From JAAYTY01 sp964569245 (GTDB lineage: Bacteria; Fermentibacterota; Fermentibacteria; Fermentibacterales; Fermentibacteraceae): a stretch of 64,000 nucleotides of DNA. Positions 7,518 through 17,938 of the stretch are shown piece by piece (within the stretch, counting starts at the first letter, position 1; each line of letters begins with the position of its first letter). The translations under genes and the position numbers were made by a program. The notes below the pieces were generated by a model. The model was not told where the DNA came from. It saw nothing but the letters and a program-made list of their open reading frames with translations, and did not search any database. The DNA lies in NCBI GenBank assembly GCA_964569245.1, contig CAZMTK010000001.1, forward strand, positions 372,001 to 436,000, in the 5' to 3' direction.

Positions 7518-10064
7518 TCAGGCCTCGCTCAGCATCCTCCGGAGCTCGTATACGAGTTCGAGAGCCTGCCTTGCGGTGAGCGCGTCCGGGTCGAGCATCC
7601 TTATCGCATCCAGCACCGGCTGTTCCGGGCGCGCCAGCGGCAGGTCCAGCTGGGGCGAAGGCTGTGCCAGCCTCGCAGGAGATCCCTTCTCCAGGTCGGC
7701 CAGGACCCTCGACGCTCTCGCGACGACCTCGGGAGGAACGCCGGCCATCATCGCAACGTGGATGCCGTAGGAGCGGTCTGCCGCGCCCTCCTCCACCCTG
7801 TACAGGAAGACCACCCTGCCGGCAGACTCCCGGACAGTCACGTTGAGGTTGGCGGCCCTCTCGAGCCTCGAGCCCAGCACCGTCAGCTCGTGGTAGTGAG
7901 TGGCGAACAGCGTCAATGGTCTGTGCACGGGATGCGAGTGGATGTGCTCGAGCATCGCCCAGGCGATGGCCAGCCCGTCGTACGTGCTGGTCCCCCTGCC
8001 TATCTCGTCGATAACGGCGACGCTGCGTGGGGTGCCGGAGTTGAGCATCGCTGCCGCGTCGGCCATCTCGAGGAGGAACGTCGACTGCCCCCTCGAGATC
8101 CTGTCCGACGAGCCGATCCTCGTGAAGAGCCGGTCCGCAGGACTGAACCTCATCGATTCGGCAGGCACGAAGGATCCAGCCTGGGCGAGAACCAGGAGCT
8201 GGGCGGCCATGCGCAGATAGGTCGACTTGCCGGCCATGTTGGGGCCGGTGACGATCAGTATGGTCCTGTCCTGGTCCAGCCTCACCGGGTTGGGCACGCA
8301 CTCGCCCGGCGGGAGCGTCGCATCCAGCACGGGGTGTCTTCCGCCCTCAATGCACAGGACGGGGCCCTCCTCGATTGAGGGCCGGCACCAGCCCTTCTCG
8401 GCGGCGAGCGAGGCCAGCCCGCACAGGCAGTCCAGGATCGCAAGGCTTTCTCCCGCCGCCCTCAGCCTGTCGGCCTTCCGGGCCAGCCTCTCTGTCAGGC
8501 CATCGAACAGGCTGCATTCCAGGCGGGCTATCTCCTGGTCCGCCCGCTGCATCTTCAGCTCCAGCTCCTCGAGCTCGGGAGTGGAGTACCTCTCGGAGCC
8601 GGCGAGGGTCTGCCTCCTCCTGTAGGAGCCGGGAACCCGTTCGGACATGTTCCGTGGAACCTCGATGTAGTATCCGAAGACGCGGTTGTACCCGATTGTC
8701 AGCCGCGGGATGCCGGTCGCCTTGCGCTCCTGCGCCTCCATCGCGGCCAGCATCTCCCTGCCTCCCGAGCGTATCGCCCGGTACTCGTCGAGTTCCGCCG
8801 AGACGCCGCGGGCGATCGTATTACCCTCCCCGGGGCGGATCGGGGGGTCGGCCTCGATCAGCCTGTCTATCTCGGCGGCTATGTCGCCCAGGGTGTCCAT
8901 GCCGGCCAGGCCGGCCAGTATCGGAGAGACCGAGCCCTTCAGAGCAGAAGCTATTCCGGGCATCCTCGCAGCCGTCGCCGAGATCGTTCTGAGGTCCCTG
9001 GGGCCGGACTTCAGCGTGGAAAGCCTCCCGGCATGCCTTCCCATGTCGCAGCAGCCCGAGAGGGCTCTCCGAAGGCTCTCGAGGTCGTCCCGTGAAGCCA
9101 GCTCGCCTACCGCGCCGTGCCGAGCGGCAGTCTCCCGGGGGTCCGCCGGAGGAGCCAGCAGCCAGCGCCTCCAGAGTCTTCCCCCCTGGGGCGTCACGGT
9201 CCTGTCCGTGGCCCAGGCCAGCGTTGACTCCCTGTCCGAAAACGGCGATTCGACAAGGTCGAGAGCTATGGCGCTCTGCCTGTCGATCAACATGTGATCC
9301 TCGAGCCGGTACACTCCCTTGAACCTGAGGTTCGAGGCGAGCGTCCTCTTCACGTCCTCCACGTATCCGAGGAGGGCCGCGAGCGCCCCGGCGAGGGCCG
9401 GGCTGCCCTGTATGCCCAGACCTGCTGTCGTCGCGACGCCCAGCCTTCTCCTGGCCACCGGTTCGAGGACTCCCTCGTCGAACTTCCAGGACTCGAGTGG
9501 GGTCACCGAGTGCTGACCCCCCGGGACATCCTGCATGTCCTCTGGAACGAGAAGCTCCCTGGGCGAGCGCCTCGACAGCTCGGCCTCCGCCTGGGTCCGT
9601 GGAAGCTCGACCGCCTCTATCTCACCGCACGAGAGATCGCAGAACGCAATGCCGGACCTGTCGTTCCTGTTGCAGATCGAGGCCAGCAGGGCTGTCTCGC
9701 CGTCGCCCAGAGCCTGGCCGCTCACGACGGTGCCGGGCGTCACTACCTCGGTCACCTCTCGCCTGACCAGCCTGCGAGCCTTCGCAGGTTCCTCGGTCTG
9801 CTCGCACACCGCCACCCTGTAGCCGGCTCTCAGCAGGCGGGACAGGTATCCGTCGAGGGCATGCACCGGGAATCCGGCGAGAGGCACGGGCTCGCCCGTC
9901 TCCCTGTCGAGTTCGCGCGAGGTGAGGGCGATTCCGAGAACCCTGGAGACGGTCTCGGCGTCTTCGAAGAAGGTCTCGAAGAAGTCGCCCATCTGGAACA
10001 GCAGGATCTTCCCCGGCTGGGAGGCCTTCAGGTCCAGGTACTGCTGCATCAGAGGCGTCTTCAG
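7518..10064 (-). CDS. mutS: DNA mismatch repair protein MutS
   Basis: A mismatch-recognition ATPase of about 848 residues. The N-terminus has 'TPLMQQYLDLKA' and the mismatch-binding 'GDFFETFF' (the F-x-E motif). The C-terminal ATPase has Walker A 'GPNMAGKST' at about 607-615, 'STFLLEMADAAAMLN', and Walker B 'AVIDEIGRGTSTYDGLA'. The start is unusual. The first ATG (10049) lies inside the conserved TPMMQQY motif and has no Shine-Dalgarno. A CTG at 10064 sits 7 bases after GGGAGG and overlaps the upstream stop as CTGA; it restores the conserved 'KTP' residues. I therefore prefer CTG, with ATG 10049 as the alternative. Confidence 0.95.
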   Translation of the reverse strand: MKTPLMQQYLDLKASQPGKILLFQMGDFFETFFEDAETVSRVLGIALTSRELDRETGEPVPLAGFPVHALDGYLSRLLRAGYRVAVCEQTEEPAKARRLVRREVTEVVTPGTVVSGQALGDGETALLASICNRNDRSGIAFCDLSCGEIEAVELPRTQAEAELSRRSPRELLVPEDMQDVPGGQHSVTPLESWKFDEGVLEPVARRRLGVATTAGLGIQGSPALAGALAALLGYVEDVKRTLASNLRFKGVYRLEDHMLIDRQSAIALDLVESPFSDRESTLAWATDRTVTPQGGRLWRRWLLAPPADPRETAARHGAVGELASRDDLESLRRALSGCCDMGRHAGRLSTLKSGPRDLRTISATAARMPGIASALKGSVSPILAGLAGMDTLGDIAAEIDRLIEADPPIRPGEGNTIARGVSAELDEYRAIRSGGREMLAAMEAQERKATGIPRLTIGYNRVFGYYIEVPRNMSERVPGSYRRRQTLAGSERYSTPELEELELKMQRADQEIARLECSLFDGLTERLARKADRLRAAGESLAILDCLCGLASLAAEKGWCRPSIEEGPVLCIEGGRHPVLDATLPPGECVPNPVRLDQDRTILIVTGPNMAGKSTYLRMAAQLLVLAQAGSFVPAESMRFSPADRLFTRIGSSDRISRGQSTFLLEMADAAAMLNSGTPRSVAVIDEIGRGTSTYDGLAIAWAMLEHIHSHPVHRPLTLFATHYHELTVLGSRLERAANLNVTVRESAGRVVFLYRVEEGAADRSYGIHVAMMAGVPPEVVARASRVLADLEKGSPARLAQPSPQLDLPLARPEQPVLDAIRMLDPDALTARQALELVYELRRMLSEA

Positions 10065-10988
10065 CTCGAGGCCTCCCTTACGGCGGCTTCGAAAAGAACG
10101 CGAGGCACCAGGGCTTCCGAGCACTGCCGCGTACCCTTTCGGCAGCGGCTTCCGCCGTGTCTGTGACAGGGGCTGCACGGCGCGAGAGGTCCGACCGATG
10201 CATTTACGGAGCTCCTCCAGAATCCCAGCGAGGGAGACGTGGAGGTGAATACGACGACGAGTCGCGTGCCGAGCGCCGAAGCAATGTGAGCCGGGCCGGA
10301 ATCGGGCGCCACGAGCACCGTGAGGCTCTCTATCCTTCCTATCAGGCCCTCCACTCCCTCCTCGCCGCAGTACGTGCGGACCTTGCCGGGCCTGGCGGCG
10401 TTCGAGGCGATGCGCCCGATCGTCCCGGAATCCGCCGGCCCTCCGAGGAGGATGACCTCCATCCCGGCGAGGTCCGTGAAGAGCCTCGCAAGCTCGGCGC
10501 ACACGCCGGGAGGTATCTCCTTCATCGGCCAGCGACTTCCGCAAACGATTCCCGCGATGCGCTTCCCGGGCGCCTCGGACCTTCTCTCGAGGATGGGCTT
10601 CGCCGGCGGGCGTCCCCCTGCGAGCTGGAGGAACTGGTCGGCGCGGTAGGGCATCGAATCACCCGAGCCGCGGAGGACGCGGCGCCTGAGACCCCTGTCG
10701 GTGCGGAACCTGGCGGCCCTGCGCAGGAAGAGCGCTGCGTACGTCGCGGCGGAGCCCTGGAGGTCGAGGATGAAGGGCGCGTCGGCGGCTCTGACCGCCT
10801 CGCGAAGCCCGCCCAGCCCGTGCCCCTTCTCGAGACCCAGCGGGATGACTCTGCTTCCGAAGCGGGAGGCTGCCGGGAGGTATTCGCGCCTCGTGAGGAA
10901 TACGACGGGCCCCCTCGTCCTCGCAAGGTGCGCGACCGCGGGCTGGGCCAGGACTACGTCCCCGAGGGAATGCAGACGGATGACTAGG

Positions 10989-11005
<17 letters not shown>
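10061..11005 (-). CDS. Glycosyltransferase family 9 (ADP-heptose:LPS heptosyltransferase-like)
   Basis: A 314-residue GT-B enzyme of family GT9. It shows the N-terminal 'VIRLHSLGDVVLAQPAVAHL', the central 'AGIVCGSRWPMKEIPP', and the donor-site 'VAPDSGPAHIASALGTRLVVVF'. Family members transfer heptose or related sugars in LPS inner core assembly at the inner membrane, so a Gram-negative envelope is implied. The C-terminus has several Cys residues ('CSPCHRHGGSRC'), as in many GT9 proteins. It overlaps the exporter gene upstream by 17 bases and the mutS start downstream. Confidence 0.9.
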
Positions 11006-12896
<1,891 letters not shown>

Positions 12897-13313
12897 TACC
12901 CTCCCCCGGGGTGGCGAGTACGCTCGATCACTGCTGGAATCGGAAACATACACGAGGAGGAGGCTCGGGGCATCGGGCGGCGGAGCAGTGCGGCCTGGGA
13001 GGCGATGCAGGTCACGCCGATTGTTCCTAGCGGGGGCAGGTAACCGGAGGTTCCATTCTGCTCGGCTCGCTTTCCGGGAAGGATCGCGAGCATCTCGTGA
13101 AGCGGAGCAGAAGGTCCCTGCAATCAAAGCGGGAACCCCCGGCACGTGAAGTGCCGGGAGTTGACTTGATGGCGATGGAAGGTTTCGAAGCAGTCACCTC
13201 ATCATTGCATCGAGATCAGCTGGAACTGCGTATTTGGACAAGAAAGAGAACTCATGCCGCAGTGTCGGGCGTCCTGCATCAACTCCTGCCCTGAGCCGGG
13301 TTCTGTGCGCCAG
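12897..13313. other. Intergenic region without a recognisable gene
   Basis: About 417 bases separate the exporter from the lamin-tail gene, both on the minus strand. Open frames here have atypical composition and no ribosome binding site. The only structure I can point to is the perfect hairpin at 13138-13158. No convincing promoter was found. Confidence 0.6.
13138..13158 (-). terminator. GC-rich hairpin, possible terminator after the lamin-tail gene
   Basis: CCCGGCAC and GTGCCGGG form a perfect 8-bp stem with a 5-base loop. There is no U-run on either strand, so it may instead be an mRNA-stabilising structure or part of a leader. Confidence 0.4.
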
Positions 13314-16004
13314 CTACATCCTGCGCGCCAGAACCACCACCCTCGCGGTCTCGACCACCTCGCCGGCCTCGGGCTCGGCCCTCAGATAGACTATGTAGCG
13401 GCCCATCGAGAGCCTCGCGCCCCCGTCGCCCGTTCCGTCCCACGAGAGCTGGGCGAGCTGTCCGCACTCCTGTGAGTCCATGAGCGTTCTCACCACGCGG
13501 CCCTGCACGTTGTACACCACCAGGTCCACGGTGTTCGAGAGGCCCGGCAGGGCGAGCTCGATGGTCAGCACGTCGTCGAAGCCGTCTCCGTCGGGCGAGA
13601 ACGGATCGGGGTGCAGCGACATGAGCTGTCCGCCCTGACCGGGGCTGAAGGCGTCGTTCACCTCTCCGGGAGTGCCGCCGGTCGCGCTCGGCGTCCAGCT
13701 CGACTGGAGGAACCCGGGGAACACCGGGCTCACTCGCTCTAGGCTCAGGCCGCCTCCCCCGCCCCACGAGTCGTCGTACGGCACGTAGTCGCACACCTGC
13801 CCGGAGGCGAGGCTCAGCCTCAGGTCGTCGGAGTACTCCTCGCCCTGCTGGGTCTGGTCGTTGAGCACCGGCCAGTCATCGGGCTGGAGCACCGGGCACG
13901 AGACATCAGGCCAGGCATCGCGGAACGCACCCGAGTCCGAGGTGACTACGGCGAACCCGCCGGGGGCGAGGGAGACTGCGGTGTCCGTCATCGCCACGGT
14001 GCTCCGCGAGTCGCTGAAGAGGTACGCCGAAACGTCGAGAGACTGATCACAGGAGTTGAATAGTTCGATCCATTCGGGCTCGCCGGGCGACGGGCCGTAC
14101 ATCACCTCGTTGATCACGAGGTCGAGCGGCCTGTTCCACATGACGGAAGCGCTGTCGTTGGCCGATGTCGTGTCGAAGGGGCAGGCCACATGACCCGACA
14201 GGGGCACGCCTCCCGCCAGGGAGGGCCACACCGCCTCGAAGATCAGAGTGTCGCCGGAGGCCACGGCTCCCGGGCATCCGGAGTAGAACACCTCGGCGCT
14301 TCCGGGCGAGCCCGACAGGTCGGCATCTGCGAACAGCACGACCTGGAAGCCGCCTTCCTCCACCGGCTCGGTTCCCAGGTTGCCCACTGCGACGGACACC
14401 GTGACCGCCCCGCCACCCTGCCCCATCGGCGGCTCGGGCGCCATGCCGCACACGGCGAGGTCGTATCCCGGCTGCAAGCCCCCCGACTCTCCTCCAGGCG
14501 AAGGATCGGCGACCCCCCAGTTCCACTCGGCGTCGGGACCGTCGAGTACGACGCGGTTCACTGACAGGTCCTGCCCCGGGTCGAACGGGATGCCGTCGAG
14601 CCCGTCGTCGTCGCACGAGAGCGGGTCGGGGGCGGCGACCGGCGTTCCCCAGGTGGAGACGATCTGCTCCAGGCCGGTGCCCCCCGGGCGGTACAGCGTC
14701 AGCGGGTCGGTCGTCGTAAGGCCGTCGCCGATGGTGGTGTTGGCCGTAGTCAGCACCAGCGTGCCCGGCGGGAGGTCGTAGGGCTGCGTGCCTGTCGCGT
14801 ACTCGGAGTCCAGTATCACGGCGCGCGTGCCGGGCGGCATGAAGCACCCGAAGCTTGCATCCGGATCTGCAATAGTTCCTGACGCGGGATCCCAGGGCTC
14901 CACCTGGTCCAGCGCATCGCCGTCGGTGAATGCCATGGAAGAGGCATCGGCAACGCCGGGCCCCGGGAAGAAGAGCTCGACGAACTCGTCGCAGTCCTCG
15001 TTCAGGGGGTTGGCCAGCACCTCGGAGATAACCGGCCAGGAGCCGTTCCCCACGATCAGCACCGCGAGCGCCAGGTCGTTGTCAGGGTTGGAGTCGTCGG
15101 GATGGCTCACCAGGGCTCCGGCCAGCCAGCAGGCCTCCTCCAGCGAGACGGTGCAGGACAGCGTGTCGGACTGCCCGGGCTGGAGGAGGCCTGGAGTGAA
15201 CGACTGCAGGATCTCCTCCGGGGCGGCCGAGGAGTCCGCGTCCGAGTCGAGGAACACCGCGAGCGTTGCACCCGACACCTCGGTCGCGCCGCAGTTGAGC
15301 ACGCACGCGGCGATCTCGAAGGGCTCGCCGGGGGCCGGCTCCGCAGGCGAAACGGCGATCCAGCTCAGGCACAGGTCGGTCGAGTCGGAGGCCTGCGGCA
15401 GGATGCCGGGCGTGCCCCCGGCGGCAGAGGCCGCCCAGTTGTATTCCGCGTCGGGGCCGCCGGGGAACAGCCTCTCGACGCTGTTCCCGTCTCCGGGATC
15501 GAACGGGATGCCGTCGAGCATGTCGTCGTCCCTGTCCTGCCAGATGTCTGAGGGCACGGGCGTTCCATAGGTGGAGACGGCGTTGCTGTCGGCCGTTCCT
15601 CCGCTGCCGAACAGGGTCAGAGGGTCGGTCGCCGCCGCCAGGCCGTTGCAGATCGAAGCGTCGGCGGTGGTGAGGATGACCGTGCCGGCAGGGATGTCGT
15701 AGATCCCGGACAGCCCGTAGTCCAGCTCGAACACCAGGGCGATCGCGCCCGGCGCGAGAGTGTCGCAGTCGAGCACAGCGTCGGGATCGGGGAAGGCGCC
15801 GTGCAGGGCCTCGCTCCAGGGCACCAGGTCGTCCAGCGCGTCGCCGTCGGTCAGCGACAGGCCCGAGACAGGCCAGGGATCGGCACCCTGGTTCCAGATC
15901 TCGACGAACTCGGCGGCCGCCTCGTCCAGCGGGTTGGCCATCACTTCTGTGACGGCCGGAGCCCTCAGAAGCCCCAGGATGCCGAAGATCGCGGCGTGGA
16001 CCAA
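13314..16004 (-). CDS. Secreted lamin-tail/CARDB repeat protein with FlgD-Ig-like C-terminus
   Basis: An 896-residue exported protein. Three lamin-tail domains are visible from 'VTEVMANPLDEAAAEFVEI', 'ISEVLANPLNEDCDEFVEL' and 'INEVMYGPSPGEPEWIEL'. Two CARDB-like Ig domains lie between them. The C-terminus 'PFSPDGDGFDD' followed by 'VVYNVQGRVVRTL' and 'WDGTGDGGARLSMGRYIVYL' is the FlgD-Ig-type end common on surface proteins of FCB-group bacteria. The start is TTG 16004, 13 bases after the SIMPL stop. The N-terminus is hydrophobic (AAIFGILGLL) but lacks a clear positive n-region, so the true start may lie elsewhere. Role: surface adhesion or scaffold, inferred from domains. Confidence 0.85.
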   Translation of the reverse strand: MVHAAIFGILGLLRAPAVTEVMANPLDEAAAEFVEIWNQGADPWPVSGLSLTDGDALDDLVPWSEALHGAFPDPDAVLDCDTLAPGAIALVFELDYGLSGIYDIPAGTVILTTADASICNGLAAATDPLTLFGSGGTADSNAVSTYGTPVPSDIWQDRDDDMLDGIPFDPGDGNSVERLFPGGPDAEYNWAASAAGGTPGILPQASDSTDLCLSWIAVSPAEPAPGEPFEIAACVLNCGATEVSGATLAVFLDSDADSSAAPEEILQSFTPGLLQPGQSDTLSCTVSLEEACWLAGALVSHPDDSNPDNDLALAVLIVGNGSWPVISEVLANPLNEDCDEFVELFFPGPGVADASSMAFTDGDALDQVEPWDPASGTIADPDASFGCFMPPGTRAVILDSEYATGTQPYDLPPGTLVLTTANTTIGDGLTTTDPLTLYRPGGTGLEQIVSTWGTPVAAPDPLSCDDDGLDGIPFDPGQDLSVNRVVLDGPDAEWNWGVADPSPGGESGGLQPGYDLAVCGMAPEPPMGQGGGAVTVSVAVGNLGTEPVEEGGFQVVLFADADLSGSPGSAEVFYSGCPGAVASGDTLIFEAVWPSLAGGVPLSGHVACPFDTTSANDSASVMWNRPLDLVINEVMYGPSPGEPEWIELFNSCDQSLDVSAYLFSDSRSTVAMTDTAVSLAPGGFAVVTSDSGAFRDAWPDVSCPVLQPDDWPVLNDQTQQGEEYSDDLRLSLASGQVCDYVPYDDSWGGGGGLSLERVSPVFPGFLQSSWTPSATGGTPGEVNDAFSPGQGGQLMSLHPDPFSPDGDGFDDVLTIELALPGLSNTVDLVVYNVQGRVVRTLMDSQECGQLAQLSWDGTGDGGARLSMGRYIVYLRAEPEAGEVVETARVVVLARRM

Positions 16005-16017
16005 CGCGCTGTCCCGG

Positions 16018-16746
16018 CTACTCTATCTCGAAAGTCACCGTCACCGAGGAGGTCACCTGGAACGCGCCGGGGCCCACCGGCGGCGCTCCGTACTCGCCTG
16101 CGCCGTAGCCCTCCCATGTCGCCCCCGTGCAGGGCGAAGCATAGGTGTACTCGCCTACCACGAGGGGCCTGCCGACCGTGACGCCCAGACCGGCCGCAAT
16201 CGATTCGGCGTTCGCCCTGGCGTTCTGCACAGCGGCCGAGGCCGCGGAGGCCTGCAGCGCCTGCCTGTCCGCCACGCCGTAGCTCACGCCTGACACGGAG
16301 TTGACCCCGGCGCCCACGATGGCCGCCAGAACGGCGCCGACCTTGGAGACGTCCCTGACATCGGCTCCGACGAAGTGCGAGACATGGTACCTCACCTGCC
16401 CGGTGGGCTGGTAGGTCCTGGGGTCGTACACGTCTTCGGACCAGAGGTTGTAGCTGGTCGTCCTGAGGTCCGCTTCGGCCACGCCCTGTTCCTGAGCTGC
16501 AGCCATGGCGGCGTTCATCCTGGCGCCAGCTTCGGCCACGGCCAGCGCGGGGTCGTTCGCCGTCACGTCGACTCCGAACACTATTGTGGCGAGGTCGGGC
16601 TCGGCGGCGGCGACTCCGGTGCCGCTCACGGTGATCTGTCTCAAGCCGCGCACGTCCTGTTCAGGCGCGGCAGGCTGCCCGGCATCGCCGCCGCAGGCCG
16701 AAAGGCCCGCCAGAAGCATTGTCGCGATCGGGAGTGCGCACCTCAC
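16018..16746 (-). CDS. SIMPL-domain (DUF541) lipoprotein
   Basis: A 242-residue periplasmic lipoprotein. The signal sequence ends at the lipobox 'LSAC', then 'ITVSGTGVAAAEPDLATI', the hallmark start of DUF541/SIMPL. A later 'GVSYGVADRQALQASAASAAVQNARANAESIAAGLG' region (about 150-185) fits the family. The GTG at 16746 is chosen because AAGGAG lies 6 bases upstream; the longer open frame to 16881 has no such signal. Family members are periplasmic and often stress related, but their biochemical role is not settled. Confidence 0.88.
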   Translation of the reverse strand: MRCALPIATMLLAGLSACGGDAGQPAAPEQDVRGLRQITVSGTGVAAAEPDLATIVFGVDVTANDPALAVAEAGARMNAAMAAAQEQGVAEADLRTTSYNLWSEDVYDPRTYQPTGQVRYHVSHFVGADVRDVSKVGAVLAAIVGAGVNSVSGVSYGVADRQALQASAASAAVQNARANAESIAAGLGVTVGRPLVVGEYTYASPCTGATWEGYGAGEYGAPPVGPGAFQVTSSVTVTFEIE

Positions 16747-16870
16747 CTGCTGCTCCTTTCTCCAAGGTGTTGTCCGCGCAGGGCCTGTTATAAACCCCTG
16801 CGACCGGGGAACAAATGGAGGTCGTCCCGGATCGCCGGTCTTCGGGAGCCGGCCGGGCTGGAAAGAGCCG

Positions 16871-16891
16871 CGGGCGGGCATGGCCCGCCCG
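16871..16891 (-). terminator. Terminator hairpin downstream of threonine dehydrogenase
   Basis: CGGGCGGGC and GCCCGCCCG form a perfect 9-bp stem with a 3-base loop. Reading the minus strand, the stem is followed by CGGCTCTTTCC, a short pyrimidine tract. Confidence 0.6.
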
Positions 16892-16918
16892 CAGCTCGGC
16901 AGACAGCGGAACGGGATC

Positions 16919-17914
16919 CTACTCCGCGGGCGCCCCCTTGTAGAGCTCGCCCTTCGCGTGCCTCGCCCTCAGCTTCGAGAGCATGTCCCTGGTCATCGCA
17001 TCGAGGTCCCAGGCCGGCTTCCATCCCCATTCCTCTCGAGCGGCCGAGTCGTCCACGCTGGTGGGCCAGGAGTCGGCGATCTTCTGCCGGAAGTCCGGCT
17101 CGTACGTGCAGGTGAAGCCCGGAACGTGCTTCTTGATGTTCTCCGCCAGCTCGCCTGCGGTGAACGACATCGCACCGACGTTGAAGTCGTTGTAATGCTT
17201 GAGACTGGAGAAGTCGGCCTCGGCAAGGTCCATCGTAGCCTTGATGCAGTCCGGCATGTACATCATGGGGAGGGCGGTGTCCGCTCTCACGAAGCACTTG
17301 TAGCTGCCCTGCTCCACGGCCTTGTAGTAGATCTCCACCGCGTAGTCGGTCGTGCCCCCGCCGGGAAGCGTCTCGGCTGAGATGATGCCGGGATAGCGAA
17401 GACCTCGGGCGTCAACGTTGAAGCGGCGGACGTAGTAGTCCGCAAGCAGCTCGCCGGCGACCTTCGTGACCCCGTACATGGTGCGCGGCTTCAGCACCGT
17501 TTCCTGGGGGGTGCGGTGGCGAGGGGTCTCCGGGCCGAACGCGGCGATCGAGCTCGGGATGATCACCCTCGTCATCTCGTAGTCCCTGGCGCAGTTCAGC
17601 ACGTTCATCGTGCCGTTCATGTTGACATCCCAGCAGAGGCCGGGGTTCTTCTCGCCCACCGCCGAGAGTATCGCGGCCATGTGGAAGATGGTGTCTATGC
17701 AGTGCCTCTTCACGACCACGTCGAGGCTTGCCCTCTGCGTCACGTCGATGTAGTAGAAGGGGCCGGACTCCAGGAGATCCTTCGAGGGTGCCGTCTTCCT
17801 CCCGGCGGCGACAACGTTTTCTGCCCCGTATCTCTCGCGAAGGGCCAGGGTCAGCTCGCTGCCGATCTGGCCCACGGCTCCGGTGACCAGGATGTTCCGT
17901 ATGGTCTTGGCCAT
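16919..17914 (-). CDS. NAD-dependent epimerase-family L-threonine 3-dehydrogenase (SDR type)
   Basis: A 331-residue extended short-chain dehydrogenase. The Rossmann motif is 'VTGAVGQIGSELTLAL'. The catalytic Ser and Tyr-x-x-x-Lys are seen in 'IPSSIAAFGP' and 'YGVTKVAGE'. The segments 'LRYPGIISAETLPGGGTTDYA' and 'TALPMMYMPDCIKATMDL' are characteristic of the SDR-type threonine dehydrogenases of Bacteroidetes, archaea and animals, not of UDP-glucose epimerases. The reaction would be L-threonine to 2-amino-3-ketobutyrate with NAD. No 2-amino-3-ketobutyrate CoA ligase lies beside it. A terminator hairpin follows the gene. Confidence 0.82.
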   Translation of the reverse strand: MAKTIRNILVTGAVGQIGSELTLALRERYGAENVVAAGRKTAPSKDLLESGPFYYIDVTQRASLDVVVKRHCIDTIFHMAAILSAVGEKNPGLCWDVNMNGTMNVLNCARDYEMTRVIIPSSIAAFGPETPRHRTPQETVLKPRTMYGVTKVAGELLADYYVRRFNVDARGLRYPGIISAETLPGGGTTDYAVEIYYKAVEQGSYKCFVRADTALPMMYMPDCIKATMDLAEADFSSLKHYNDFNVGAMSFTAGELAENIKKHVPGFTCTYEPDFRQKIADSWPTSVDDSAAREEWGWKPAWDLDAMTRDMLSKLRARHAKGELYKGAPAE

Positions 17915-17938
17915 GTCTCCCCTTCCGACCCCGATCCC

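Noticed and set aside
13314..16004. Repeats in the lamin-tail gene as a mobile or CRISPR-like array
   Set aside because: They are diverged, in-frame protein domain repeats of several hundred bases, with no fixed spacer or direct repeat.
16747..16881. Longer SIMPL protein start
   Set aside because: The extra residues lack a signal peptide and include the terminator hairpin of the upstream gene; the GTG with AAGGAG fits better.
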